Source of the DNA: Actinocatenispora sp036503555
GTDB lineage: Bacteria; Actinomycetota; Actinomycetes; Mycobacteriales; Micromonosporaceae
Direction: 5' to 3'
Length of the DNA stretch: 64,000 bases
Assembly: GCA_036503555.1 (NCBI GenBank)
Contig: DASXWQ010000072.1
Location: 5,641 to 69,640 of the forward strand
Position numbers and translations under genes: made by a program. The notes below the pieces were generated by a model. The model did not search any database. It worked only from the letters and a program-made list of their open reading frames with translations, and was not told the DNA's origin. Below are positions 8,017-17,487 of the stretch, piece by piece; positions within the stretch are counted from its first letter, which is position 1, and the number at the start of each line of letters is the position of its first letter.

Positions 8017-11000
8017 GTGGCTGCCGATCTTCACGTCCGGGTGCTCGGTCCGCTCGAGGTGCGGTGCGGTGACAGCGTGCTGCCGGTGCCGGCCGGGCGG
8101 CTGCGCTCGCTGCTGGCACTGTTGGTGCTGCGGGCCGACCGCACGGCACCGATCGACGAGTTGGTGGACCGGCTGTGGCCGCACGGCCAGGGCGTGGAAC
8201 GACCCCGCGCCGCGCTGCACACCGTCGTACGTCGGCTGCGGCGGCTGCTCGGCGACGCGGCGGTGCGCACCGTCAACGACGGGTACCAGCTTGTCGTCGA
8301 CGCCGACCGGGTGGACCTCGACCAGTTCCGCGACCTGCGGGCGGCGGCCGACGCCGCCGGGGTACGCGGTGACGCGGACCAGGAGCGCCTGCTGCTTCGC
8401 GAGGCGCTGGCCCGGTGGCGCGGGCCGGCGCTGGTGGACGTGCCGGCGACCGGCCGGGAGGCCGCGCTGCTCGACGGCGAGCGGGTGGCTGCCACCTGCC
8501 GCGCCATCGACCTCGAACAGGACGCGGGCGCCGGTGCCGCCTCGGTACCGGAGCTCCGCGAGCTGCTGGACCGGTACCCGACGCACGAGCCGCTGTGGTA
8601 CCGGTTGGTGCTCGCGCTGTACCGGAGCGGCGAGCGCGACCAGGCCATGGTGGAGTACGTCACGGCGTCCACCGCCCTGTCCGGCAACGGTGCGGACGGC
8701 CCGGGTCCCGAGTTCGCGGCGCTGTGGCAGGTGATGCTGCGGCACGGGACGGCGCCCGCCGGGTCGCCCGTGACAGCGGCCTCCGCGCCGGCCTGGATGC
8801 CGGTACCGCGGCAGCTTCCGGCCGACCGGCCCGGGTTCGTCGGACGTACCCGGCAGTCGGACGACCTGGTGGGCTGGCTGACCGGGCCGGCGGACGCGAC
8901 CGGGGTACGGATCGCGGTGCTGTCCGGCCCGCCCGGGGTCGGCAAGACGACCCTCGCGCTGCGTGTGGCGCACCGGGTTCGGACGGCCTTCCCGGACGGT
9001 GAGCTGCACGTGGACCTGCAGGGGTACGCCCGCGGCCCGCGGATGGCGACCGACCGGGTGCTGTGCCGGTTCCTGCGGGCGCTCGGCATCCCGGACGGAC
9101 AGGTGCCGACGGACGCCGAGGAGCAGGCGGCGATGTACCGCTCGGTGCTCGCCGGCCGCCGGCTGCTGGTGGTGCTCGACAACGCCGCGCACCCGGACCA
9201 GGTACGCCCGCTGCTGCCGGCCGATCCGGGCTGCGCGGCGCTGGTCACCAGCCGGTCGACGCTGCGCGGCCTGGCGGCGGTGGACGGGGCCCGCCAGGTC
9301 CCGGTGCGGGCGCTGTCGCGTACCGAGTCGTTGGAGCTGTTGAGCCAGGTGCTCGGTATGCAGCGGATGGTCGACGAGCCGGCGGGCGCGATGGAGCTGG
9401 CCGAGCTGTGCGGTGACCTGCCGCTGGCCCTGCGGATCGCGGCGACCAACGTGGCGACGATCCCCGCGGCAACGCTCACCGGGTACGCGACCCGGCTGCG
9501 CGAGGGCAACCGGTTCGCGGGGCTGGACGCCGGTGACGACGTGGCCGTTGGTACCGCGTTCGAGCTGTCCTACCAGGCACTGGATCCCGACAGCCGGCGG
9601 CTGTTCCGCCTGCTGGGCCTGCTGCCCGGGCTGGACTGGCCGGTCTCGGCCGCGGCGGCGCTGCTGGGCGTCGACGTACCGGTCGTGGAGCGGCACCTCG
9701 CCCGCCTCGTCGCGGCCAGCCTGCTCGAACAGCCCGACGTCGGCCGGTACGCGATGCACGACCTGATCCGCCTGTACGCCGCGGAGCGTGCCGCGCACGA
9801 CGACACCGCCGCCGAGCGCGCCGCGGCACCGGCCCGCGTCGCCGCGTGGTACCTGCACACGGCGCACGCCGCCGTGCCGCAGGTGTACTCGGACCTGACC
9901 GGTGACCCGCTGCCGGTACGCGCCGCGGCGCCGGCGGCAGGGTCGTTCGACGAGGCGGCCACGGCGCGCGCGTGGCTGGACCGGGAACGGACGAACCTGC
10001 TCGCGATCGGCCGGTACGCCGGGGACAACCTCGACCCGGCGCTGATCGCGCGGCTGGCCGCGCAGCTCGTCCCGTTCAGCCGCTTCGAGGCCCGGTACGA
10101 CGACTTCCTCCAGTACGCCGAGGCGGCGGTGACCGGGTCCCGCCGCGGCACCGACCGGGCCGACGAGGCGAAGGCGCTCCGGTACCGGATGAGCGCCCAC
10201 TGGGTACGCGGCGAGCGGGACCACGCCGAGCGCGACGCCGCCGCGTCGCTCGCGATCGCCCAGGATCTCGGCGATCCGCTCGCGACGGCCCGCGGCTTCA
10301 ACGCGTTGGCGGTCGTCCACGAATGGTCCGGCCAGCCGGCGCGTGCGGAGGCCGAGTACGGGCAGGCGCTGGCGGCGCACCGGAGCGCCAACTGGTCGGT
10401 CGGCGAGGCCGTCGCCCTCGACAACCTGGCCTGCGTGATCGGGCAGCAGGCCCGGTTCGGCGAGGCGGAGGCGCTGCACCGGCGCGCGGTCGCGCTGACC
10501 GTCGAGGTCTCCGCCGACTACCACCAGGCGATGTCACGCAGCAACCTGGCCGAGATGCGGTGCCAGGTCGGCGATCTGGCCGGGGCCGACCGTGAGGTGA
10601 GCCTGGCCGCGGACCTGTCCGGCGAGCTCACCGGCGGGCAACCGGTTCCGGTCATCCTGCTCGTTCGCGCGATCGTCCGGCTCCACCAGCAGCGGCTCGA
10701 CGACGCACTGACCGACGCGCAGGCCGCGTACACCGCCGTGCACCGGTCCGGGATGCGCTCCGACCTGTCCCGGGTGCACGCGACGCTGTCCCGGATCCAC
10801 GCCGCCGCCGACCGGTACGACCTCGCCCGCCAGCACGCCCGCACCGCGCTGCGGGTGGCTCGCGCCGCGTCGTGGCCGCAGCACGAGATCGCCGCGCTCG
10901 TCACGTACGCCGAGGTGGCGGTGCGGATGGGCCGACCGGACGACGGCCTCGACGCGCTGCGGCGGGCGCTTGCGACGATCCGTACCACCGGCATCCGGGT

Positions 11001-11160
11001 ACAGGAGAGCCGGGCGCTCGTGACGCTCGCGTCCGTCCGGCACGAGTTGGGCCAGCCGCGGCTCGCCGCGCTGCACGCCGGGCGCGCCGTCGCCGTGGCG
11101 TCGCGTACCGGCGAGATCCCGCAGGTACGGGCCGCGCAGCGGGTGCTGTCCACGACCTGA
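8017..11160 (+). CDS. AfsR/SARP-family transcriptional regulator with NB-ARC and TPR domains
   Basis: The 1047-residue protein has an N-terminal OmpR-like winged helix plus bacterial transcriptional activation domain (residues about 1-245, starting LHVRVLGPLEVRCGDS), an NB-ARC ATPase with a P-loop SGPPGVGKTTLAL near residue 305 and a Walker B LLVVLDNA, and a C-terminal TPR region (about residue 720 onward). This is the layout of AfsR-type pathway regulators of secondary metabolism. It starts at GTG (8017) behind a GGGGG site. No biosynthetic cluster lies adjacent, so its target is unclear. The divergent CHAT/TPR operon is another signalling-type locus, but a link is not shown. Confidence 0.9.
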   Translation: MAADLHVRVLGPLEVRCGDSVLPVPAGRLRSLLALLVLRADRTAPIDELVDRLWPHGQGVERPRAALHTVVRRLRRLLGDAAVRTVNDGYQLVVDADRVDLDQFRDLRAAADAAGVRGDADQERLLLREALARWRGPALVDVPATGREAALLDGERVAATCRAIDLEQDAGAGAASVPELRELLDRYPTHEPLWYRLVLALYRSGERDQAMVEYVTASTALSGNGADGPGPEFAALWQVMLRHGTAPAGSPVTAASAPAWMPVPRQLPADRPGFVGRTRQSDDLVGWLTGPADATGVRIAVLSGPPGVGKTTLALRVAHRVRTAFPDGELHVDLQGYARGPRMATDRVLCRFLRALGIPDGQVPTDAEEQAAMYRSVLAGRRLLVVLDNAAHPDQVRPLLPADPGCAALVTSRSTLRGLAAVDGARQVPVRALSRTESLELLSQVLGMQRMVDEPAGAMELAELCGDLPLALRIAATNVATIPAATLTGYATRLREGNRFAGLDAGDDVAVGTAFELSYQALDPDSRRLFRLLGLLPGLDWPVSAAAALLGVDVPVVERHLARLVAASLLEQPDVGRYAMHDLIRLYAAERAAHDDTAAERAAAPARVAAWYLHTAHAAVPQVYSDLTGDPLPVRAAAPAAGSFDEAATARAWLDRERTNLLAIGRYAGDNLDPALIARLAAQLVPFSRFEARYDDFLQYAEAAVTGSRRGTDRADEAKALRYRMSAHWVRGERDHAERDAAASLAIAQDLGDPLATARGFNALAVVHEWSGQPARAEAEYGQALAAHRSANWSVGEAVALDNLACVIGQQARFGEAEALHRRAVALTVEVSADYHQAMSRSNLAEMRCQVGDLAGADREVSLAADLSGELTGGQPVPVILLVRAIVRLHQQRLDDALTDAQAAYTAVHRSGMRSDLSRVHATLSRIHAAADRYDLARQHARTALRVARAASWPQHEIAALVTYAEVAVRMGRPDDGLDALRRALATIRTTGIRVQESRALVTLASVRHELGQPRLAALHAGRAVAVASRTGEIPQVRAAQRVLSTT

Positions 11161-11176
11161 GCCCGGTGCGGGGGCC

Positions 11177-11351
11177 GTACCGGAACCCGGCTGCCGAGTT
11201 GCGGGTGCCAGCGCTGGTAGGTCGTGCCGTTGCCGGCGATCTCCCGCGGTCCCCGGGGTCTGTCGTCCAGACCCTGGCCGGTGTTGACGTTCTTCAACTC
11301 CGCCCACGCGCCGTGCCAGGCGGCCACCTGTCGTCGTGACGCAGGACACAT
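11177..11351 (-). pseudogene. Possible remnant of a ricin-type beta-trefoil lectin domain
   Basis: The minus strand encodes AELKNVNTGQGLDDRPRG followed by NGTTYQRWHPQLG. The pattern of (L/F)xNxxTGxxLDD and, about 15 residues later, YQRW is that of one ricin-B lectin repeat of the kind appended to actinomycete secreted enzymes. Nothing else of a lectin or enzyme is found around it, and the frame then runs into the shadow of the AfsR-like gene without a natural end. It is best read as a decayed fragment. Confidence 0.35.
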
Positions 11352-11365
11352 CAGGAGTTCTCATT

Positions 11366-11385
11366 AAGGTACGTGACCGTATCTT
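11366..11385. promoter_or_regulatory. Inverted repeat in AT-rich promoter region
   Basis: AAGGTACG-TGAC-CGTATCTT is an inverted repeat with one mismatch in eight positions, embedded in unusually AT-rich sequence (TTAAGG to TATGAT). It lies 78 bases before the leader ORF at 11463. Its size and symmetry fit a TetR- or MarR-type dimer site, but no such regulator gene is adjacent. Confidence 0.5.
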
Positions 11386-11462
11386 ATGATGATGGCGTCC
11401 AGCCGAGGCGAGGGACTTTAGTCCTTGCCGGTACGGCAAACCAGCCCACACGGAGGTACGTC

Positions 11463-11567
11463 ATGTCCGAGTTCGACAAGATCCGAGCGCGTACGTTGAG
11501 TCGGCTCTCGGGTGCGGTGGCAGTCGACCGGAGACGCCGCTGTCGGGGAAGGTCGGTGTTCGCATGA
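11463..11567 (+). CDS. Short leader ORF coupled to the membrane-protein gene
   Basis: A 34-codon ORF (MSEFDKIRARTLSRLSGAVA, then an Arg-rich tail) is preceded by CGGAGG with good spacing. Its stop codon overlaps the start of the next gene (ATGA at 11564-11567). The next gene has no strong ribosome binding site of its own, so this ORF may serve for translational coupling. The peptide resembles no known family; the run of six basic residues near its end could make it a regulatory leader. It could also be the 5-prime remnant of a larger gene. Confidence 0.4.
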   Translation: MSEFDKIRARTLSRLSGAVAVDRRRRCRGRSVFA

Positions 11568-12592
11568 GGCGCGTGGTTCCCGCCGTCGGGCTGTTCCTCC
11601 TGGCGCCGCTCGTCGCGGAGTTCCTGCTCGGCGACGTCCCGGTCACGGCCATCGTCGCGCTGGCCCTGCTCAGCCCGATCTACGGCGGCGGCGCGCTGCT
11701 GATCCGCGAGGTCTGCCGCCGGGCCGGCTGGGGCTGGCCGAGCATCGCGACCCTCGCCCTGGCGTACGGACTGGTCGAGGAGGGGGTGGCGACCCAGTCG
11801 CTGTTCAACCCGCACTACGCCGACAAGCACCTGCTGTCGTACGGGCACATCGACGCCCTCGGCATGGGGGCGTCGTGGACGGTGTTCGTCCTGGTCCTGC
11901 ACATGGTGTGGAGCATCGGCGTGCCGATCGCCGTCGCCGAGCTGCTGACCCCGGGCCGGCGGACCACGCCCTGGCTGGGACGGGTCGGTCTCGCCGTGAC
12001 CGCCGTGCTGTACGCGGTCGGCCTGGCGGTGATCGGCGTCTCGACGTACGGGCAGTCGCGGTTCATGGCGTCGGCCGGGCAGCTCGCCGGCGTCGTGGTC
12101 GCCGCGGCCGCGCTGGTCGTGCTCGCCGTCGTCCTGGGCCGGCGGCGTACCCGGCGCCAGCCGCACGCGAGCTGGGTGCCGAGGCCCGCGGTGCTCGTCG
12201 TCGCGTCCGCGTTCGTCACCTCCGAGGTCACCGCCCACTGGTACCTGTCCAAGGACCACATGTCGTCCTGGCTGTACGTCGGGCTCGTCCTCGTCGCGGT
12301 CGCGGTGACCGTCTCGATCCTGGTCGTACTGTCGCGGCGGGCCGGGTGGCGTCCCGCGCACCAGCTCGCCCTCGTGGCCGGCGCGTTGGTCACGTACGCG
12401 TGGGAGGGGTTCGTCACCTCGCACATGCTGTTCCCGGCCTCGCCCACGGTGCAGCTGGTGAGCCACGTGGTGTTCGCGCTCGGCGCGCTGGTGCTGATCG
12501 TCGTCACGGCCGTGCGGCTGCGCCGCCCCGCCACGCCCACCCACGCGGCGCCGGTGCCCACCGCGTCGCCCGTACGCCAGGGTGGGCGGTGA
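11564..12592 (+). CDS. Polytopic integral membrane protein
   Basis: A 342-residue very hydrophobic protein with about nine predicted membrane segments (for example LFLLAPLVAEFLLG, VGLAVTAVLYAVGLAVIG, VVVAAAALVVLAVVLG, LGALVLIVVTAVRL). A conserved-looking loop reads SLFNPHYADKHLLSYGHID near residue 85. It resembles uncharacterised actinomycete membrane proteins; no transport or enzyme motif was recognised. It is coupled to the short ORF upstream and converges on the DUF6461-like gene. Confidence 0.72.
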   Translation: MRRVVPAVGLFLLAPLVAEFLLGDVPVTAIVALALLSPIYGGGALLIREVCRRAGWGWPSIATLALAYGLVEEGVATQSLFNPHYADKHLLSYGHIDALGMGASWTVFVLVLHMVWSIGVPIAVAELLTPGRRTTPWLGRVGLAVTAVLYAVGLAVIGVSTYGQSRFMASAGQLAGVVVAAAALVVLAVVLGRRRTRRQPHASWVPRPAVLVVASAFVTSEVTAHWYLSKDHMSSWLYVGLVLVAVAVTVSILVVLSRRAGWRPAHQLALVAGALVTYAWEGFVTSHMLFPASPTVQLVSHVVFALGALVLIVVTAVRLRRPATPTHAAPVPTASPVRQGGR

Positions 12593-12619
12593 CGCTCCGC
12601 TCCTACGCCGCCGACCTGG

Positions 12620-13207
12620 TCACCGCCCGTTGAGCCGCGCGAGGGGCTGCGGGCGGTGGAACCAGTCGGCGTCGAGCCGCAGCCCGGTCAGCGACTCCAG
12701 GGTGGCGGCCGCGGTCTCCCAGTCCGGGCCGGCGGTCTCGGCGTCGGCCCGCTCGGTCAGCGCGCCGAGGTGGTCGGTCAGGCCCTCCGGGTCCCCGCCC
12801 CACCGCTCCCGGGGACGCAGCACGTCGAGCGCGGTGCGTACCACGCCGTCGACGTGGTGGTAGAGCTGGTTGTAGTTGTTGACCAGCCAGAACAGGCCGT
12901 ACACGGTGGCGCCCGCGCTGAGCCGCGGCAGGTGCTCCTCCGCCAGGCCGGCGACGGTGCACCCGACGACCAGCACCGCGTCGTCGCGCTGCTCGACGAA
13001 GACCACGTCGTCGTCGTAGTCGAGGTCGACCGGCCGGCACGTGGTGAGCGCGTCCGGGTCACCGTGCAGCCGGCGTACCACGGCTGGCACCGTCGCCCCG
13101 CGTACGACGCTCAGCCAGCACGTCTCGCCGATCTCCCACGCGTCGCCCGAGAGACGCTCGAACATGCGGACGTAGTGATCGATCTGCGCCGAAGTCGGAC
13201 CGGCCAC
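12620..13207 (-). CDS. DUF6461-like hypothetical protein
   Basis: A 195-residue soluble protein. The pattern of an N-terminal SGDAWEIGETCWLSVVRG, an acidic centre (DLDYDDDVVFVEQRDDAVLV), then LPRLSAGATVYGLFWLVNN and a C-terminal AxLExLTGLRLDADW resembles DUF6461 proteins, which are common in actinomycetes and of unknown function. The frame is open to 13489, but the upstream part is low-complexity Pro/Arg sequence. I chose the GTG at 13207 because AAGGAGGAG lies 4-12 bases upstream. It is divergent from the YCII/sigma operon. Confidence 0.62.
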   Translation of the reverse strand: MAGPTSAQIDHYVRMFERLSGDAWEIGETCWLSVVRGATVPAVVRRLHGDPDALTTCRPVDLDYDDDVVFVEQRDDAVLVVGCTVAGLAEEHLPRLSAGATVYGLFWLVNNYNQLYHHVDGVVRTALDVLRPRERWGGDPEGLTDHLGALTERADAETAGPDWETAAATLESLTGLRLDADWFHRPQPLARLNGR

Positions 13208-13391
13208 GTCTCCTCCTTCGTCGGCAACGATCGTGGCGCACCCTACCGACGCGCCGGCGACCGCGGGGAACGCCCGACCTGGGGTACGCCCCGGTCGAAA
13301 CAGGGCGGATCCGCCCCGCCGCGCGGACCGCGTGTTGTGGCCCCGGGCGGCGGCGGGTACACAACGGGGACGTGCGGAGCGGCCGTCGTCG

Positions 13392-13414
13392 GCGCCGGGC
13401 CGAAAAAACCCGGC
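13392..13414. other. Hairpin with A/T-rich loop between divergent genes
   Basis: CGCCGGG, a 9-base loop containing six A residues, then CCCGGCG forms a 7-bp perfect stem 78 bases upstream of the YCII gene. It could be a transcript-leader structure or an attenuator; its position between two divergent starts does not suit a simple terminator. Confidence 0.35.
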
Positions 13415-13491
13415 GTCGAGGTTGTCGAATCCGCCGGGCCCGTCCGACGTAGTGGTGTACGGAGACGGACACACATCCCTGAGGAGCACCG

Positions 13492-13836
13492 ATGGCCCAG
13501 TACGCGATCCTGATCTTCGACGACCCGACCGCGGGTGACTACAGCGCCGAGCAGCAGGCGGAGAGCAAGCGGCACGCCGACGACATCGTCGACTCCGGTG
13601 CGATGGTCGCTGCGTACGCGCTGGCGGACCCGGAGACGGCCACGTCGCTGCACGGGGACGTCGTCACCGACGGCCCGTTCGTCGACACCAAGGAGGTCGT
13701 CGCGGGGTTCTGCGTGATCGAGGCGCCCGACCTGGACGCCGCGCTCGCGGTGGCACGCGACAACCCGGCGGTGCGCTGGGGACGCGGCGGCGTCGAGGTA
13801 CGCCCCGTCGCGGGCAGCATCCCGCCGGCCCGATGA
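13492..13836 (+). CDS. YCII (DGPF) domain protein
   Basis: A 114-residue ferredoxin-like-fold protein with the family signature: an N-terminal AQYAILIFDDP, a central HGDVVTDGPFVDTKEVVAGF and a C-terminal GGVEVRPV. In actinomycetes such proteins are encoded directly before DUF6596-type ECF sigma factors and are thought to act with them; the catalytic role is not established. It overlaps the sigma gene by four bases (ATGA at 13833-13836), so the two are co-translated. A GAGG site precedes the ATG. Confidence 0.87.
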   Translation: MAQYAILIFDDPTAGDYSAEQQAESKRHADDIVDSGAMVAAYALADPETATSLHGDVVTDGPFVDTKEVVAGFCVIEAPDLDAALAVARDNPAVRWGRGGVEVRPVAGSIPPAR

Positions 13837-15086
13837 CCGACGCAGCACAGGCGGTCGCCGACGCGCACCGGAGCGAGTGGGCACTCGTGCTCGCCGCGAC
13901 GGTACGCGTCGCCCGGGACCTGGACCTCGCCGAGGAGTGCGTCCAGGAGGCGTACGCGGCGGCGCTGACGGCCTGGGCGCGCGACGGCGTACCGGCCCAC
14001 CCCGGGGCGTGGCTGACCACCACGGCGCGGCGGCGGGCGACCGACGCGATCCGGCGGGAGTCGACATTCCGGTCGAAGCTGCCACTGCTGGTGGAGCAGG
14101 TGGAGAGCGAGCCCGTCCCCACCGGCCCGCCGGCCGACCCGACCGACGCCGTACCCGACGAGCGGTTGCGGCTGGTCTTCACCTGCTGCCACCCGGCGCT
14201 CGCCCCCGAGGCGCGGCTCGCGCTCACCCTGCGCCTGGTGTGCGGGCTGCCGACCGGGGACGTGGCCCGCGCACTGCTGGTGTCGGAGCAGACGATGGCG
14301 GCCCGGATCACCCGGGCGAAGAAGAAGATCGCCACCGCCCGCATCCCGTACCGGGTGCCGCGCCCGGCCGAGCTGCCGGACCGGCTGCCCGCCGTACTCG
14401 GCGTCGTCCACCTGCTCTACACCGCCGGGCACACGGCGCCGAGCGGCCCGACGTTGCTGCGTACCGACGCCGCGGAGCGGGCCCTGCACCTGGCCCGTAC
14501 GCTGCGGGCGCTGATGCCGGACGAGCCCGAGGTCGGCGGCCTGCTCGCGCTGCTGCTCGCCACCGACGCCCGGCGCGCCACGCGTACCGGCCCGGACGGA
14601 CGGCTGCTCCAACTGGCCGAACAGGACAGGTCACGGTGGGACCGCGCGGCGCTGGCCGAGGCGCACGAGCTGATCGTGGCCGGGCTGCGCGCCCGCCGGC
14701 CCGGCCGCTACACGCTCCAGGCCGCCATCGCCGCGCTGTACGCCGAGGCGCCCACGTACGACGAGACGGACTGGCCGCAGATCGTCGCCCTGTACGACCG
14801 GCTGCTCGCGGTCTGGCCGTCGCCGGTCGTGGCGCTGAACCGGACCGTACCGGTGTCGATGGCGAGCGGCCCGGCCGTCGCGCTGGCCCTGGTCGAGGAG
14901 CTGGAAGCCGACGCCCGGCTGGCCCGGTACCCGTACCTGCCGGCGGTGAAGGCGGACCTGTTCCGCCGCCTCGGCCGGTCGGCCGAGGCGGCAGCGGCGT
15001 ACCGGGACGCGGTGGCACGTACCGACAACGAGGCCGAGCGGACCTTCCTCACCGCGCGGCTGGCCGAGGCCGAAGCCGGACGGTGA
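13833..15086 (+). CDS. ECF-type RNA polymerase sigma factor with C-terminal DUF6596 domain
   Basis: The 417-residue protein has a sigma-70 region 2 (VRVARDLDLAEECVQEAYAA), a region 4 helix-turn-helix (CGLPTGDVARALLVSEQTMA near residues 140-160, followed by RITRAKKKI), and a long C-terminal helical extension with VLYLLYTAGH-like sequence (VHLLYTAGHTAPSGP) and TPR-like repeats. This is the SigJ-like/DUF6596 group, whose activity is thought to be controlled by the extension and by the co-encoded YCII protein rather than by a classical anti-sigma factor. No anti-sigma gene is present nearby. Confidence 0.9.
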   Translation: MTDAAQAVADAHRSEWALVLAATVRVARDLDLAEECVQEAYAAALTAWARDGVPAHPGAWLTTTARRRATDAIRRESTFRSKLPLLVEQVESEPVPTGPPADPTDAVPDERLRLVFTCCHPALAPEARLALTLRLVCGLPTGDVARALLVSEQTMAARITRAKKKIATARIPYRVPRPAELPDRLPAVLGVVHLLYTAGHTAPSGPTLLRTDAAERALHLARTLRALMPDEPEVGGLLALLLATDARRATRTGPDGRLLQLAEQDRSRWDRAALAEAHELIVAGLRARRPGRYTLQAAIAALYAEAPTYDETDWPQIVALYDRLLAVWPSPVVALNRTVPVSMASGPAVALALVEELEADARLARYPYLPAVKADLFRRLGRSAEAAAAYRDAVARTDNEAERTFLTARLAEAEAGR

Positions 15087-15197
15087 ACCCGGGACCACGA
15101 TGGGACCGTGCGGAGAGAGCAGGGATCGAACAACGAGGCTGCGGCCGCGATCCCGCCCCACACAACGCATTTGCATCGCGAGGCAGTCCGCATCGGC

Positions 15198-15825
15198 TCA
15201 CGGGACCAGCGTGGTGATCCGCAGCCCGTACTCCAGTGTCGGCAGGTCGCGGTCGAGTTCGGTGGTGAGGCGGCGGAGCCGGTCGATGCGGTCGGCGATG
15301 CCGTCGAGCGGTTCGCCCCAGAAGAGCTGGACGTCGGCCTCGGTGGCGGCGACCCGTTCGGTGGCGGGGGAGGCGCCGCCGAAGTACGGGCGGGGACCGG
15401 TGGCGTGCGCCGCGGGGTCACGGTGGAGTCGGTGACGGTGAAGTGCTCGCTGGTGTGGATGACGTGTTCCTCGGTCCACAGCCGCCGGGTGATGCGCGTG
15501 AACTCGTTGGTCCGGGCGTACCGGTGGGCCTGGTCGCCTTCGACGTCGTCGTACGCGGCGAGGTTGTCCTGGCCGCTGACGATGTTGACGAGCAGCCGAC
15601 CGCCGCTGAGGTGGTCGAGGGTCGCCGCCGCGGTGGCGAAGTGCGCCGGCTGCCATAGCCGGGGCGGATCGCCGCGAGTGGCCGGAACGTGGTGGTGCGG
15701 GCCGCGGTCGCGAGCGTGAACGTGTCGGGGCGACCCCAGCCGGTGCCGATCAGTGCGCCGGACCACCCGTGGTCCTCGGCGGTACGGGCCTCACCCAGAG
15801 ATCGCCCGCACCGGACCGTCCACAT
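15198..15825 (-). pseudogene. LLM-class flavin-dependent oxidoreductase, frameshifted and truncated
   Basis: Three minus-strand frames in succession encode consecutive parts of an SsuD-like monooxygenase: AEDHGWSGALIGTGWGRPDT (15825 to about 15660), FATAAATLDHLSGGRLLVNI and the following 60 residues (to about 15420), then RPYFGGASPATERVAATEAD and onward to GLRITTLVP and a stop at 15198. That needs two frameshifts. Both ends are also missing: there is no true start, and the C-terminal half after GLRITTLV is absent. The family normally has 330-380 residues, against about 205 here. The enzyme cannot be functional. Confidence 0.8.
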
Positions 15826-15855
15826 CGGACGACGCGAGAGAGCCCGGTGCCCGGA

Positions 15856-17487
15856 TCAGGTCGGCGCGAGCGGCAGGGTGATGGTGAAGGTGCTGCCGAC
15901 GCCGGGGCGGCTGTCGACGGTGAGGGTGCCGCCGTGGTCGGCGACGAGGTGCCGGGCGATGGGCAGGCCGAGCCCGCTGCGCCCGCCACCGCGGGCCGGG
16001 TCGGCGCGCCAGAACCGGTCGAACAGGTGGGGGAGATGGTCCGGCTCGATGCCGCGGCCGGTGTCGGTGACCGAGAGTCGGGCGTGGCCGTCGTACGCGT
16101 CCACGGAGAGCGTGACGCGCCCGCCCGAGGGCGTCGCGGCGAGCGCGTTGCGGATGAGGTTGCCGACGGCCTGCCGCAGGCGGTCGGGATCGGCGGACAC
16201 CACGGCCGGTGCGGTGTGGTCGACGGTGAGGGCGACGCCGGCGGTCTCGGCGCGCGCGGCGTGCGCGGTGCGGCAGGCGTCCGCCACCTCGCCCAGCTCC
16301 GTCGGGACCCGGTGGTACGTGAGCGCGCCGGACTCGGCGAGCGCGAGGACCTGCAGGTCGTCGACGATGCGTTGCTGCAGCAGCGTTTCCTCGTGCAGCG
16401 AGGCGAACAGCTCCGGGCTGGGTGGCAGGACCCCGTCGGCGAGCGCCTCAAGGTACCCGCGCAGGTTCGCCAGGGGCGTACGGAGTTCGTGCGCGATGTC
16501 GGCGATCTGTTGGCGTTGACGGTGTTCGCTGTCCGCCAGCGTCTCCGTCATCCGGTTGAAGGCGCTGCCGAGTTCGGCGATCTCGTCACGGCCGGACACC
16601 GGCACCGGGCCGGCCGTGCGGCCGTCGCCGAGCTGCCGGGCCGCGGCGGTCAGCGCCCGTACGGGTCGCAGCACGCTGCGGCTGAGCAGGACGGCGGCGA
16701 CGATCGCGGCGAGCGCGACGATCCCGGCCGCGAGCAGGGTACGGCCGGTGGACAGGCCGACCGGCGGTTCGCCCCGCGCCCCGACGTAGACCTGGACGGA
16801 CGCGGGGGAGTACCGGCCGGTGTGCGCGGTGAACCAGCGGGTGAGGCAGGTGCCAAGGGCGGCGGTGTCGGCGTGCAGGCAGCCCCGCAGGGTGTGTTTG
16901 AAGTCCTGGGCTTCCGCGAGCGTGGGGACCGCGCGCTCGCCGGACGCCCGGCAGTGCCGGTCGGTGTCCGCGGCGGCGCCGCGGTAGGTGGGGATGCCGG
17001 CCGGACCGAGGGTCGCGTGGACCGTGCCGCCGGCAGCCCGTACGCAGGCGGCGTAGCCGCTCTCCCGGACGTAGCTGGCGAACGAGCTCCAGACGGTCCC
17101 GGGGAGCTGGTCGTGTCCGGAGTGGCCGGCCAGGCGCAGTGTTGGCCGCGCGTCGGCGAGGGTGGCCGGGCCGACGACCGGCCGGGCGGTGCGGCCGGCC
17201 AGGAGGTCCGAGTCGGCGACCAGGGCGCCGGAGACGCTCTCCACCCGGATCCGCTGGCCGGTGCGCTGCGCGACCGCGCGCACGGTGCTCGACACGCCGG
17301 CCCAACCGGCGTGGTCGAGGCCGTAGCGGCCGAGCTGGTCGGTGATCGACAGCACGTCGCGGTTGGCGGCGGTGACCGAGTCGGTGAGCTGGCCGGACGC
17401 CTGGTGCAGGGTCAGCCACGCGGTCGCGCCGGTCGCGGTGACGGCGATCAGGCTGAGCAGGGCCAGGACGCGGAGCCGGAAGCTCAT
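15856..17487 (-). CDS. Membrane sensor histidine kinase
   Basis: The 543-residue protein has an N-terminal membrane helix, a roughly 240-residue extracytoplasmic sensor domain with several cysteines (residues about 30-255), a second helix (TLLAAGIVALAAIVAAVLLS), a HAMP domain, the phospho-acceptor H-box DIAHELRTPLANLRGYLEA (His near residue 333) and a complete ATPase with N box NLIRNAL, G1 box DTGRGI and G2 box GRSGLGL. It overlaps the response-regulator gene by four bases. The pair is divergent from the efflux operon at 18327, which it probably controls. Confidence 0.92.
   Translation of the reverse strand: MSFRLRVLALLSLIAVTATGATAWLTLHQASGQLTDSVTAANRDVLSITDQLGRYGLDHAGWAGVSSTVRAVAQRTGQRIRVESVSGALVADSDLLAGRTARPVVGPATLADARPTLRLAGHSGHDQLPGTVWSSFASYVRESGYAACVRAAGGTVHATLGPAGIPTYRGAAADTDRHCRASGERAVPTLAEAQDFKHTLRGCLHADTAALGTCLTRWFTAHTGRYSPASVQVYVGARGEPPVGLSTGRTLLAAGIVALAAIVAAVLLSRSVLRPVRALTAAARQLGDGRTAGPVPVSGRDEIAELGSAFNRMTETLADSEHRQRQQIADIAHELRTPLANLRGYLEALADGVLPPSPELFASLHEETLLQQRIVDDLQVLALAESGALTYHRVPTELGEVADACRTAHAARAETAGVALTVDHTAPAVVSADPDRLRQAVGNLIRNALAATPSGGRVTLSVDAYDGHARLSVTDTGRGIEPDHLPHLFDRFWRADPARGGGRSGLGLPIARHLVADHGGTLTVDSRPGVGSTFTITLPLAPT

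Noticed and set aside
3118..10524. A single 2468-codon minus-strand frame through the CHAT gene and on across the AfsR-like gene
   Set aside because: Only the part below 7230 has TPR and CHAT sequence; the remainder is the antisense of the AfsR-like gene. High GC removes stop codons, so long antisense frames are expected.
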